The translations under genes were made by a program, and so were the position numbers. This document shows positions 10,395 to 19,318 of a stretch of DNA of 35,009 bases, in pieces. The stretch spans positions 1 to 35,009 of the forward strand of contig NZ_AADV02000020.1 in the NCBI RefSeq assembly GCF_000167195.1, given 5' to 3'. The stretch is from Crocosphaera watsonii WH 8501. GTDB taxonomy: Bacteria; Cyanobacteriota; Cyanobacteriia; Cyanobacteriales; Microcystaceae. Every line of letters begins with the position of its first letter. The stretch's first letter is position 1. The notes beneath the pieces were generated by a model. That model was not told the DNA's origin, did not search any database, and saw only the letters and a program-made list of their open reading frames with translations.

Positions 10395-11432
10395 ATGAAC
10401 AAAGTAGATTTTAAACAAAAGCTCAAGAAATTAGGGACAGTTAGGCGTAAATCTATCAGTGTGTCCCAAGAGGATTTAATTCGGACATCTTATTTACAAT
10501 CAGATGATTCTCTTCCATTAGTTGTTCAACCCAAAGTTGCTGCTTTAAACTTGGCAACTTGGAGTGAGCATAATCGAGTTTTGATTGAGAATAAATTATC
10601 AAAACAGGGAGCAATTCTTTTTCGAGATTTTCAGTTAAAAGATGTAATTCAATTCCAAAAATTTATTCAAGAAATTTCTGAAAACATACTGGAATATTCT
10701 TATCGATCAACACCCCGTAGTAATGTTTCAGACAAGATTTATACTTCTACTGAATATCCCGCTAAGCATCATATTCTCCTCCATAATGAGATGTCTTATT
10801 CTCGTAAATGGCCGATAAAAATCGCCTTTTATTGTATCAAGAAAGCTAACGAAGGTGGAGAAACTCCTATTGCTGATAGTCGTAAAGTTTTTGCCCGTAT
10901 CAACACAAAAATTAAAGAAAAATTTATGGATAAAAAGGTAATGTATGTGCGAAATTACGGGGCAGGATTAGATTTAACCTGGCAAAACGCATTTAATACT
11001 AACGACAAATCAGAAGTTGAAACCTATTGTCATCAAGCAGGAATTGAATTAGAATGGCGTGATAAGGATAATTCTGATGTTGACCTAAGAACTCGTCAAG
11101 TTTGTCAAGTCATTACCAAACATCCTAAAACATTAGAAACAGTTTGGTTTAATCAGGCTCACTTATTCCATATTTCCAATATAGAACCAACAGTTCGTGA
11201 ACAACTTTTGGCAAATTTTCAAGAAGAAGATTTACCCCGCAATGTTTATTATGGGGATGGGTCTAAGATTGAGAATTCTATATTAGAGGAGATTCGAGAA
11301 ATCTATCAACAAGAATCAATCATATTTCCTTGGCAAGAGGGCGATGTATTGTTGCTAGATAATTTGCTTTATGCTCACGGAAGAAGACCATTTAAAGGTT
11401 CACGTCGTGTGGTTGTAGGAATGGCTAACTAG
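10395..11432 (+). CDS. Fe(II)/2-oxoglutarate-dependent Asp beta-hydroxylase (SyrP/TauD family)
   Basis: A 345-residue TauD/TfdA-fold enzyme. The iron triad is visible: His130 and Glu132 in LHNEMSYS, and His328 in YAHGRRPF. Arg337 or Arg338 is placed to bind the 2-oxoglutarate carboxylate. SyrP-type relatives hydroxylate carrier-bound Asp at C-beta in siderophores and syringomycin-like peptides. Here it lies directly upstream of NRPS-3, which has an Asp adenylation domain behind a histidine-less C-like (interface) domain, exactly the expected partnership. Since the copy upstream of NRPS-1 is truncated, this enzyme may have to serve both Asp modules. The N-terminus (KKLGTVRRKSISVS) resembles the C-terminal tail of NRPS-2. 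Hydroxylation of Asp is inferred from context; the family assignment is firm. Confidence 0.9.
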   Translation: MNKVDFKQKLKKLGTVRRKSISVSQEDLIRTSYLQSDDSLPLVVQPKVAALNLATWSEHNRVLIENKLSKQGAILFRDFQLKDVIQFQKFIQEISENILEYSYRSTPRSNVSDKIYTSTEYPAKHHILLHNEMSYSRKWPIKIAFYCIKKANEGGETPIADSRKVFARINTKIKEKFMDKKVMYVRNYGAGLDLTWQNAFNTNDKSEVETYCHQAGIELEWRDKDNSDVDLRTRQVCQVITKHPKTLETVWFNQAHLFHISNIEPTVREQLLANFQEEDLPRNVYYGDGSKIENSILEEIREIYQQESIIFPWQEGDVLLLDNLLYAHGRRPFKGSRRVVVGMAN

Positions 11433-11488
11433 AACAATTATTCCTCACATCTTGCACCTGACCTTGAATAATCGATTTTCACTTAAAT

Positions 11489-11504
11489 GATAAGGTATTT
11501 TATC
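11489..11504. promoter_or_regulatory. Possible regulatory dyad upstream of NRPS-3
   Basis: GATAA and TTATC are separated by six bases, about 100 nt before the NRPS-3 start. The half-sites resemble those of iron-regulator (Fur) boxes, but the spacing is not a canonical match and the region is AT-rich. Low confidence. Confidence 0.2.
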
Positions 11505-11605
11505 GGTTTTCAAACTTTTTAAAATCGTTTTATCGATACTCAAAAAAGCTTGGTGTAAGATGTCAGTATCAGAAAATTTATTCTTAATTTTACCAGGTAT
11601 TTATT

Positions 11606-14600
11606 ATGGAAAACGAACAACTACAAGGTTTTAGATTATCACCTCAACAAAATCATATATGGCTTTCCCAACAAAATGAGAATATATTATCTCATCGTGT
11701 TCAATGTGCGGTAACAATTACGGGAGATTTAGATGTTGAGGTATTAGAAACTGCTTTACAAAACATTGTGGATCAATACGAAGTTTTCCGAACTCGTTTT
11801 TCCTGTCTTCCTGGAATGACAGTCCCTTTACAAATAATAGCTGACAACGAAAAAGTTTGTATTAACAAATTAAATTTAGTTGATTTGTCTCAGGAAGAGC
11901 AAGAAGATATAGTTGAATTAACATTTACTAAATTAAAAGAAAAGTCTTTTCAATTTGAGGAGAGAAATCCTTTACACATAGAACTGTTAACTTTATCAAC
12001 AACAAAGCATACATTAATATTGAGTTTATCGGCCTTAATTGCAGATAGTTTTTCTCTCAGGAATTTGGTAGAAAAAATTAGTTGTTTCTATGAAGCTTGT
12101 TTGAGAAATCAAGATATTATTGATGAACCCATTCACTATGTAGATATTGCTGAATGGCAAAATGACCTTTTAGAGTCACCAGAGTCTGAATTTGGGAAAG
12201 AATATTGGCTCAAACAAAACATAAACTTAAGTGATAACTTGTCACCTTGGTTTGAAAATAAACAAGGTCTGACTTCACCACTTAAAACTATTGATTTTAC
12301 TTCCAATATCAATAGTGAACTACTTCAGAAAATTGAATTATTAACTGAGATATATAATGTTAATCAATCTAACGTTTTCCTAGCTTGTTGGCTAATCTTA
12401 CTTGGAAGAATTAGCAACCAATCTGATATTTTTATTGGGATAGGTAGCGATGGGAGGAAATATGAGCAACTAATGGAAGTATTAGGACCTTTAGCTAAAT
12501 ATCTACCCCTTTCATATCAATTAGAATCAGATTCAAAATTTAGCCAAGTCTTAAAAAATATCAATGAATTAGTTGAAAATTCCTGCGAAACGCAAGAATA
12601 TTTTGAGTGGGCAAAAACAGAAAATACTGAACTCTTTTGTCCAGTTGTTTTTGAATTTGAAGAATTTCCAGAAGAATATACTACATCAAACCTATCTTTT
12701 TCTTTTGAGCAGCAATATTCTTGCATTGATAATTTCAAACTGAAATTGTCTTGTTTGCGGAAAAAAGAAACTCTAATTACCAAATTTTATTTTGATTCTA
12801 GTCGATATAATGCTGAAGATATCAAAACTGTATCAGAACAGTTTCAAAATTTATTGCAAAGTGCAGTTAAAAATCCCGAAATTCTCATTGGCAAGCTAGA
12901 TATTTTGAACCCTAACCAAAAACAAAAATTCTTAGTTGAGTTCAATGATACAGAGAAACAATACCAACCAGAGCAATGTATTCACAAACTATTTGAGGAA
13001 CAAGTAAAACGTAAACCTGATAAGGTTGCTGTTGTATTTGAAGAACAGCAATTAACTTACAACGAATTAAATGTAAAGGCTAATCAATTAGCAAATTATT
13101 TACAGAATCAAGGTATTAAGCCAGATAGTTTAGTAGGAGTTTATTTAGAGCGATCGCTCTTATTTGTTATTGCGATACTCGCTATCCTTAAAGCAGGTGG
13201 AGCTTATCTTCCCCTAGATCCGGCACTGCCAGCAGAAAGTGTAGTCTATCGAATAGAAGATGCTAAAACACCCATAATTATCACACAAGAATCCTTACTG
13301 AAAAAAATTTCTGACCTAGAAAAACAGACCATATCTATCGACAAAGACTGGGAAATAATTGCAAATCAGAAAACTAGTCCCCCAGAAAATGATGTTACCA
13401 GTAAAGATTTAGCTTACGTGCTGTTTACATCTGGTTCCACAGGTAAACCTAAAGGTGTTGCTGTTGAGCATCGGCAACTTTTTAACTACATAAATGCTAT
13501 AGAAGATAGATTAAATCTTTCAGTTTGTAGTCAATTTGCTTTAGTTTCTACCTTTGCCACCGATCTAGGTAATACCGTTATTTTTCCGGCTTTATGTGGT
13601 GGTGGATCTCTTCATATACTTTCATCGGAAATTACTACTAACCCCGAAACCTTTGCCGAATATTGTCATCATAATTCCATCGATTGTCTGAAGATTGTCC
13701 CCTCTCACCTAAATGCTTTGTTAACCGCTTCTCATCCTGAAATAGTATTACCAAAAAAACGATTAATTGTTGGTGGTGAAGCTTGTTCTTGGCAATTAAT
13801 TGAAAGAATTAAAACATTAGCCCCTCAATGTTCTATTTTTAATCATTACGGGCCAACAGAGACCACTATCGGAGTCTTAACCTATCCAGTTAATCTTCAG
13901 CAAACTATTAACCATGCTAAAACTGTACCTATTGGTCGTCCCATTGCCAACACCCAAATTTATGTTTTAGATTCCTATTTACAACCGGTGCCTATCGGTG
14001 TACCAGGAGAATTATATATTGGGGGCGCAGGAGTAACTAGAGGTTATCTTGAAAGACCGAAACTTACCAAGGAAAGATTTATTGTTAATCTTTTTGAAGA
14101 CTTAGAGCAAGTAGTTCCTCATCAACCTGAGTTAGATATTAATAAATCCAGAGATAACTTGTCAAAATCAGAAGTATTCAAGCCTGATAATCTGCTTAAA
14201 AAAGTCCAAAATTATAACTCCGAATTTGTAACTTCTAACTCGAAAATTCAAAACTCTAACTCTGAACTTGTAACTTCTAACTCCGAAGTTCAAACTGCCA
14301 ACTTAGGTAGTCAAAGTCTGTATAAGACAGGTGACTTAGTCCGCTACTTACCAGACGGCAATATAGAGTTTATTGGACGAATTGATAACCAAGTTAAAAT
14401 CAGAGGTTATCGTATCGAACTAGGAGAAATTGAGGCAACACTGAGACAACACAATGGTGTTAGGGAATCTGTCGTACTATCTCATGAGGAAGAATCAGGG
14501 AATAAGTATTTGGTAGCTTATGTCGTTCCTGAAAAGCAATTTACCCTGACGACGGCTGAGTTACAAGGGTTTTTACAAGATAAATTACCATCCTATATGG

Positions 14601-17587
14601 TTCCCCCAACCTTCATTTATCTCAACGCTTTGCCACTTTTGCCCAGTGGAAAGGTAAACCGCAGGGAATTACCAGCACCAGATAGCAGAGCTAATTTGAC
14701 AGGAAATTACGTGGCACCTCGTACAGCTAATGAGAAAAAACTAGCTGAGATTTGGGCAAAAATGCTTCAACTCGAACAGGTGGGAATTTATAATAACTTT
14801 TTTGAGTTGGGAGGAGATTCCATTCTCAGTATGCAGATTATCGCCAAAGCTAACCAAGCAGGGCTACAATTAACACCGAGACAATTTTTTGAATACCAAA
14901 CCATTGCTGAATTAGCAGCAGTGGCAGCTACTAATAAAAAGATCGAAGCAGAACAAGGATTAGTCAATGGTTTAGCACCTCTTACTCCCATTCAACACTG
15001 GTTCTTTGAAGAGAATTTTATTGAGAAGCATCACTGGAATCAATCAGTTTTCCTCGAAGTGCGAGAAAGAATTAACCCCGATTTGCTAACAGAAGTGTTA
15101 AAAGAATTACTTAAGCATCATGATGGCCTGCGCTTACGCTATTCTTTTGAGGAAACTGGTTGGCAGCAAACTTATGCTGACTTTGATGAAACAGTGCCAT
15201 TGACTTGTTTCGATTTCTCAAACTTATCTAAGTCTGAGCAACAATCAGCGATTACCACTAAGGCCACAAAATTGCAGAGCAGTTTAAATCTAACTGAAGG
15301 GCCTTTACTACAAGTTGCTTTATTTGACTTAGGAAAAACTCAGTGCCAACATCTACTAATTATTGTTCACCATTTGGTGGTTGATGGGTTATCTTGGCGT
15401 ATTTTGCTCGAAGATTTACAAATAACGTATGGGCAAGTTAGCCAAGGGGGAGCTATCGAATTGCCCCTGAAAACAACCTCATTTAAACATTGGGCGCAAC
15501 GATTACCAGAATATGTCCAGTCTCAATTATTACCACAAGAATTAGATTACTGGTTAACCCAGATTCCCAGTGAAACTGTCCCTTTGCCTGTCGATTTTCC
15601 TGATGGGAATAACACTCTTGCTTTGGCTGAAACAGTATCAATGACTTTGAGTCAAGAAGACACACAAGCTTTATTAAAAGAAGTTTCAGGTACTTATGAA
15701 ACTCAAATTAATGAGGTCTTATTAACAGCTTTGGTGCAAGCTGTTGAACCCTGGATTGCTTCTCGTTCACTATGTATTAATTTAGAAGGTTATGGAAGGG
15801 AAGAAATCTTTGATGATGTCGACTTATCCCGTACTTTAGGCTGGTTCAGCACTATTTTTCCAGTGTTTCTCGATCTTAAAAAGACAACAGACATACAAAC
15901 TGCTCTAGAGTATGTTAAAACTCAACTGCGGAGTATTCCCAATCATGGTATAGGTTATGGTTTGTTGCGTTATCTGAGTGAGGAACAAGGGGCATTTTTG
16001 CGAGAGCGAATGCCAAATCCAGAAATTAGATTTAATTATTTAGGTCAATCTGACCAAGTATTCGATGATTCCGCTTTATTTTCCCCTGCTAAAGAATTTA
16101 CCGGCGCAAAAAGAAGTTTACTGTCTCATCGTAACTATTTACTGGATATTAATGGAATTGTTGCAGGGGGCCAATTAGGAATAAGTTGGACCTATAGCAA
16201 AGAAATTCATAAGAGAGTTACTGTGGAAGCGATCGCTAACAGATATATGGAGAAGCTCAAAGAAATTATTACTTATTGTCAGTCTAGATCCCCTCAAAAA
16301 GATTCCTTAGCATCCAATAGAATCTTATCTACTCCTCAAACAAAAAATCCTTTAACAACTGGGAAAATTACCCTAGATGTTTTAAATGCTGAAGCAGTAT
16401 TAGATCCTAAGATCCAGCCTGAAACCTCTTTTAAGTTTGTGGAGGAACCATTTAATATATTTTTAACGGGGGCAACAGGGTTTGTCGGAGTTTTCTTACT
16501 CTATGAACTCCTACAACAAACCGATGCTACGGTTTATTGCTTAATCCGAGCTACTGATATTCAATCAGGAATGAATAAGCTGAAGCATCATCTTGAATCT
16601 AATCTTCTATGGCACGAATCCTTTAGTAAGCGTATTGTTCCAGTGATTGGAGATTTATCTAAACCGCTTTTAGGTCTTGGTGAGAAACAGTTTCGCATGA
16701 TGACTAATAAAGTTGATGTAATTTATCATAATGCGGCTTCAATTAATCTTGTTCATTCATACACTGCTTTGAAAGCATCTAATGTTTTAGGGACTCAAGA
16801 AATCCTCAGATTAGCCAGTCAAGTAAAAGTTAAACCCGTTAATTATATTTCAACTTTGAGCGTTATATCTTCTCGGGATCATGCTCAGGTGAAAGAAATT
16901 CAACAACTGTATAACTTTGATCATCAAGGAATTCCCTCTGGTGGTTATGCTCAAACTAAGTGGGTTTCAGAAAAGTTAATTACTATTGCACAAAGTCGAG
17001 GAATTCCTGTTTCTATTTATAGATTAGGACGAGTATCAGGCCATAGCAAAACTGGTGTCTGTAACAAAGATGATCGTTTGTATAGAATGATTGTCGGTTT
17101 TATACAGATGGGTTGTGTACCAAATTCCAACACTGTTGTTGATATGACCCCTGTAGACTACATCACCAAAGCTTTAATTTATTTATCGAGGAGAGAACAA
17201 TCCCTGAGTAAAATCTTTCATTTATCGAATCATCAGCCCATTAACTCTTTTCAGCTTTTTGACTGGATACGTGAGTTTGGTTACTCAATTGAGCAAATAT
17301 CTTTTGAGCAGTGGCAAACAAAATTAATGAGTGACTCCGAAAATGGTTTAGATAATCCACTGTATCCTTTAATTCCCTTTTTTGCTGGGAAGAGTGGCAA
17401 AGCTGCTCTTAAACAAGCGTCCTCCGAACAAACTGCCCACAGAAAATCATCCAACTCTCGATGTCAGAACACAGCCGATGGACTAGCAGAATCTTCCATT
17501 GTCTGCCCTCCAGCAGATGCAAAATTATTGAACACCTACTTTTCTTATTTAATTAAAAATGGTTTTTTGAATCCTCCCTCTCGTTAA
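11606..17587 (+). CDS. NRPS-3: interface(C-like)-A(Asp)-T-E-thioester reductase
   Basis: A 1993-residue terminal NRPS. The N-terminal C-like domain (about 1-440) again lacks HHxxxDG histidines: the site is SALIADS (142-148), with Asp147 kept. The adenylation pocket reads D-L-T-K-I-G-H-I-G plus Lys (Asp). The A domain carries an extra segment of about 70 residues (about 831-904) rich in NSE/TSNS repeats before the YKTGD motif. Carrier Ser1072; E domain (about 1125-1560) with His1255/His1256, Asp1260 and EGYGRE (Glu1394, Tyr1396 replacing the usual His). The C-terminal reductase (from about 1615) has the nucleotide-binding TGATGFVG (1621-1628) and catalytic Tyr1781-x3-Lys1785. Predicted role: install the second beta-hydroxy-Asp, epimerise it, and release the chain reductively as an aldehyde or alcohol rather than an acid or macrocycle. 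Confidence 0.93.
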   Translation: MENEQLQGFRLSPQQNHIWLSQQNENILSHRVQCAVTITGDLDVEVLETALQNIVDQYEVFRTRFSCLPGMTVPLQIIADNEKVCINKLNLVDLSQEEQEDIVELTFTKLKEKSFQFEERNPLHIELLTLSTTKHTLILSLSALIADSFSLRNLVEKISCFYEACLRNQDIIDEPIHYVDIAEWQNDLLESPESEFGKEYWLKQNINLSDNLSPWFENKQGLTSPLKTIDFTSNINSELLQKIELLTEIYNVNQSNVFLACWLILLGRISNQSDIFIGIGSDGRKYEQLMEVLGPLAKYLPLSYQLESDSKFSQVLKNINELVENSCETQEYFEWAKTENTELFCPVVFEFEEFPEEYTTSNLSFSFEQQYSCIDNFKLKLSCLRKKETLITKFYFDSSRYNAEDIKTVSEQFQNLLQSAVKNPEILIGKLDILNPNQKQKFLVEFNDTEKQYQPEQCIHKLFEEQVKRKPDKVAVVFEEQQLTYNELNVKANQLANYLQNQGIKPDSLVGVYLERSLLFVIAILAILKAGGAYLPLDPALPAESVVYRIEDAKTPIIITQESLLKKISDLEKQTISIDKDWEIIANQKTSPPENDVTSKDLAYVLFTSGSTGKPKGVAVEHRQLFNYINAIEDRLNLSVCSQFALVSTFATDLGNTVIFPALCGGGSLHILSSEITTNPETFAEYCHHNSIDCLKIVPSHLNALLTASHPEIVLPKKRLIVGGEACSWQLIERIKTLAPQCSIFNHYGPTETTIGVLTYPVNLQQTINHAKTVPIGRPIANTQIYVLDSYLQPVPIGVPGELYIGGAGVTRGYLERPKLTKERFIVNLFEDLEQVVPHQPELDINKSRDNLSKSEVFKPDNLLKKVQNYNSEFVTSNSKIQNSNSELVTSNSEVQTANLGSQSLYKTGDLVRYLPDGNIEFIGRIDNQVKIRGYRIELGEIEATLRQHNGVRESVVLSHEEESGNKYLVAYVVPEKQFTLTTAELQGFLQDKLPSYMVPPTFIYLNALPLLPSGKVNRRELPAPDSRANLTGNYVAPRTANEKKLAEIWAKMLQLEQVGIYNNFFELGGDSILSMQIIAKANQAGLQLTPRQFFEYQTIAELAAVAATNKKIEAEQGLVNGLAPLTPIQHWFFEENFIEKHHWNQSVFLEVRERINPDLLTEVLKELLKHHDGLRLRYSFEETGWQQTYADFDETVPLTCFDFSNLSKSEQQSAITTKATKLQSSLNLTEGPLLQVALFDLGKTQCQHLLIIVHHLVVDGLSWRILLEDLQITYGQVSQGGAIELPLKTTSFKHWAQRLPEYVQSQLLPQELDYWLTQIPSETVPLPVDFPDGNNTLALAETVSMTLSQEDTQALLKEVSGTYETQINEVLLTALVQAVEPWIASRSLCINLEGYGREEIFDDVDLSRTLGWFSTIFPVFLDLKKTTDIQTALEYVKTQLRSIPNHGIGYGLLRYLSEEQGAFLRERMPNPEIRFNYLGQSDQVFDDSALFSPAKEFTGAKRSLLSHRNYLLDINGIVAGGQLGISWTYSKEIHKRVTVEAIANRYMEKLKEIITYCQSRSPQKDSLASNRILSTPQTKNPLTTGKITLDVLNAEAVLDPKIQPETSFKFVEEPFNIFLTGATGFVGVFLLYELLQQTDATVYCLIRATDIQSGMNKLKHHLESNLLWHESFSKRIVPVIGDLSKPLLGLGEKQFRMMTNKVDVIYHNAASINLVHSYTALKASNVLGTQEILRLASQVKVKPVNYISTLSVISSRDHAQVKEIQQLYNFDHQGIPSGGYAQTKWVSEKLITIAQSRGIPVSIYRLGRVSGHSKTGVCNKDDRLYRMIVGFIQMGCVPNSNTVVDMTPVDYITKALIYLSRREQSLSKIFHLSNHQPINSFQLFDWIREFGYSIEQISFEQWQTKLMSDSENGLDNPLYPLIPFFAGKSGKAALKQASSEQTAHRKSSNSRCQNTADGLAESSIVCPPADAKLLNTYFSYLIKNGFLNPPSR
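14100..14318 (+). repeat. In-frame low-complexity repeat insertion in the NRPS-3 adenylation domain
   Basis: DNA here contains repeated units of the type TAACTCCGAA and TTGTAACTTCTAACTC, encoding SEFVTSNS and SELVTSNS. It replaces the few residues that join the PF motif to LYKTGD in NRPS-1. Similar 'aactcctaactccgaa' repeats are common in cyanobacterial intergenic DNA, and one occurs at about 26400-26428 in this window. The reading frame stays open throughout. Confidence 0.7.
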
Positions 17588-17892
17588 CGAAGTCCCCAAA
17601 TTAGGGACTTCCATAATAATAATCACCGGATCTCAGATCCCGATCGATCCCTATTTTCCACCAGTTCAGAACATAACGAAGAAACCGATGATTATTTACT
17701 GGGATCTTCCTCAGAGAGAGTGGCGATCATTCGTTTTTAATTGAACTGACTCAAACTGAAAAGTAAATGATCACACTGGTTATTAAGTGAACAAACGTGC
17801 ATATTAGGATTCAATCTGTTTTATTCCGTTTTAATGCTCACTCTTTATACCCTACCCATTCGTAAACTTTTTCAAAATAGAGACACACAAAG
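17588..17892 (+). other. 305-nt intergenic region between NRPS-3 and the aldo/keto reductase
   Basis: Apart from the hairpin, about nt 17621-17742 is open in two forward frames and contains a Glu/Asp/Ser-rich possible peptide, ending shortly after GERVAII-like codons at TTTTTAA. It lacks a convincing start and I recognise no family, so it may be decayed coding sequence. The remainder shows no clear feature. Confidence 0.3.
17589..17611 (+). terminator. Hairpin just after NRPS-3
   Basis: GAAGTCCC and GGGACTTC form a perfect 8-bp stem around a 7-nt loop, beginning two bases after the stop codon. No T-run follows, so Rho-independent termination is only possible, not shown. Confidence 0.45.
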
Positions 17893-19071
17893 ATGATGAT
17901 TTCAGGAAAAGCAACAAGAGAAGGAACCCAACGTTACAAAGAACGGCACATAAAAAATTGTCATTCAAATTTCTTTCATGAAGTTGGGGAACTCACTCTC
18001 AGTTCTATTGGCCTGGGTACCCTTACTCCCCCATTAAATGAGCAGATTTATAATTTGCTCACTAAAGCAGTTGAAGAATCAATCCGCAATGGAGTCAACA
18101 TGATTGACTCTTCCATCAGCTATGCTTATGAGCAAGCAGAACGTAGAGTAGGAGAGGGTATTCGCAATCTTATTGAGTCAGGAGAAGCATCAAGGGATGA
18201 ACTAGTTATTTGTACAAAAGGAGGGATATTACCACATCCAACAAAAAATCGAGTTGAGTGGTTTGCTCAGAACTATATTGAGCCGAGTCAGTTCAGTATC
18301 AAGAAAACTGATCTTGTAGGAACTCGGTACTGTATCCACCCAGAATACCTTCAGGATCAACTGGATCGCAGTCTTGATAATCTTGGGGTTGAGACTATCG
18401 ATATTTATTATATTCATAACCCAGAAAGACAGCTATCAAAATTTTCGCCCGATGTATTCTACAGTAAATTAAGAACTGCTTTTGAAGTAATGGAGGATGC
18501 CGTTGCATCTGGGAAAATCGGGGCTTATGGTATAGCTACTTGGGAAGGATCTCGTCTCCCTAGAACTGCTCGTAAATACATAGATTTAGCAAGAATAAAG
18601 TCTGTCGCTCAAGAAGCAGCAGGGAACAAAGAAGACAAACTCAAATTTATTCAACTTCCCTTGAATATGATCAGGCTAGAACCTCTCCTTTTGCCGACTC
18701 AGACAATTAATGGAAAAGCAGTTTCCATGTTAGAAGCGGCTTCTCATTTGGGCATTTTTCCAGTAGCCAGCCATTCTATTCATAAAGGGAGAATTGCTCA
18801 AAGAATTCCGGAAGATATCATTTCTGCTTTTGACAATAACTTTTTAAATGATTATCAACGCGGACTTCAATTTACCCGAAGTACTCCTGCTCTTGCCAGT
18901 GCGCTTGTGGGTATGACAAAACTAGAACATATTAAACAAAATTTAGCTCTTAAGGAGGTTTCATCCATTGAAAGAAAGAATTTCCGGAATATGACTCATT
19001 CAATTGAAGGAGCGTTATTTTTTCATTATAACTTTAGGCTCTTTTCCCATTATATCAAAACTATTTGGTAA
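17893..19071 (+). CDS. Aldo/keto reductase family oxidoreductase
   Basis: A 392-residue protein with the AKR catalytic tetrad in order: Asp72, Tyr77, Lys109 (VICTKGG) and His175 (YYIHNPE). The AKR fold uses NADPH to reduce carbonyls. It is longer than a typical AKR (about 280-330 residues). It lies 305 nt downstream of NRPS-3 on the same strand and upstream of an IS copy, so it is the last likely cluster gene. Because NRPS-3 ends in a thioester reductase that can yield an aldehyde, this enzyme may reduce that aldehyde to an alcohol. That role is inferred from position only. Confidence 0.85.
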   Translation: MMISGKATREGTQRYKERHIKNCHSNFFHEVGELTLSSIGLGTLTPPLNEQIYNLLTKAVEESIRNGVNMIDSSISYAYEQAERRVGEGIRNLIESGEASRDELVICTKGGILPHPTKNRVEWFAQNYIEPSQFSIKKTDLVGTRYCIHPEYLQDQLDRSLDNLGVETIDIYYIHNPERQLSKFSPDVFYSKLRTAFEVMEDAVASGKIGAYGIATWEGSRLPRTARKYIDLARIKSVAQEAAGNKEDKLKFIQLPLNMIRLEPLLLPTQTINGKAVSMLEAASHLGIFPVASHSIHKGRIAQRIPEDIISAFDNNFLNDYQRGLQFTRSTPALASALVGMTKLEHIKQNLALKEVSSIERKNFRNMTHSIEGALFFHYNFRLFSHYIKTIW

Positions 19072-19279
19072 AGTGAAAAATGCCTTTAAAAAAAGAAAAA
19101 TCAACTGACATAACTATGCTATAGTCTATTGCTGGTTCTAACCCCGGATTTCTCACAAATTAATTTGAAAGCCCAATCCAGAGATGAAAAATGATAATTT
19201 TTAGGACTAATAGAAATTTTGAATATAGATGAATAAAAAAATTGACTTTGATTATCCAAAAGTTGAGTTTAAGAGGGAA

Positions 19280-19318
19280 TAATTAGGGTTTGCTGAATAA
19301 AAGCAAAACCCTAATTAT
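19280..19318. repeat. Palindromic scar at the IS deletion junction
   Basis: AATTAGGGTTTGC and GCAAAACCCTAATT pair, with one bulged A, around a short TGAATAAAA loop. The hairpin core is absent from the intact copy and replaces roughly 0.85 kb of transposase sequence. The GGGTTTGCTGAATAA motif resembles an insertion-sequence end. Confidence 0.65.

Noticed and set aside
11489-11504. Canonical Fur box controlling the siderophore genes.
   Set aside because: Only a GATAA-N6-TTATC dyad is visible, with non-standard spacing in AT-rich DNA, so it is listed only as a low-confidence site.
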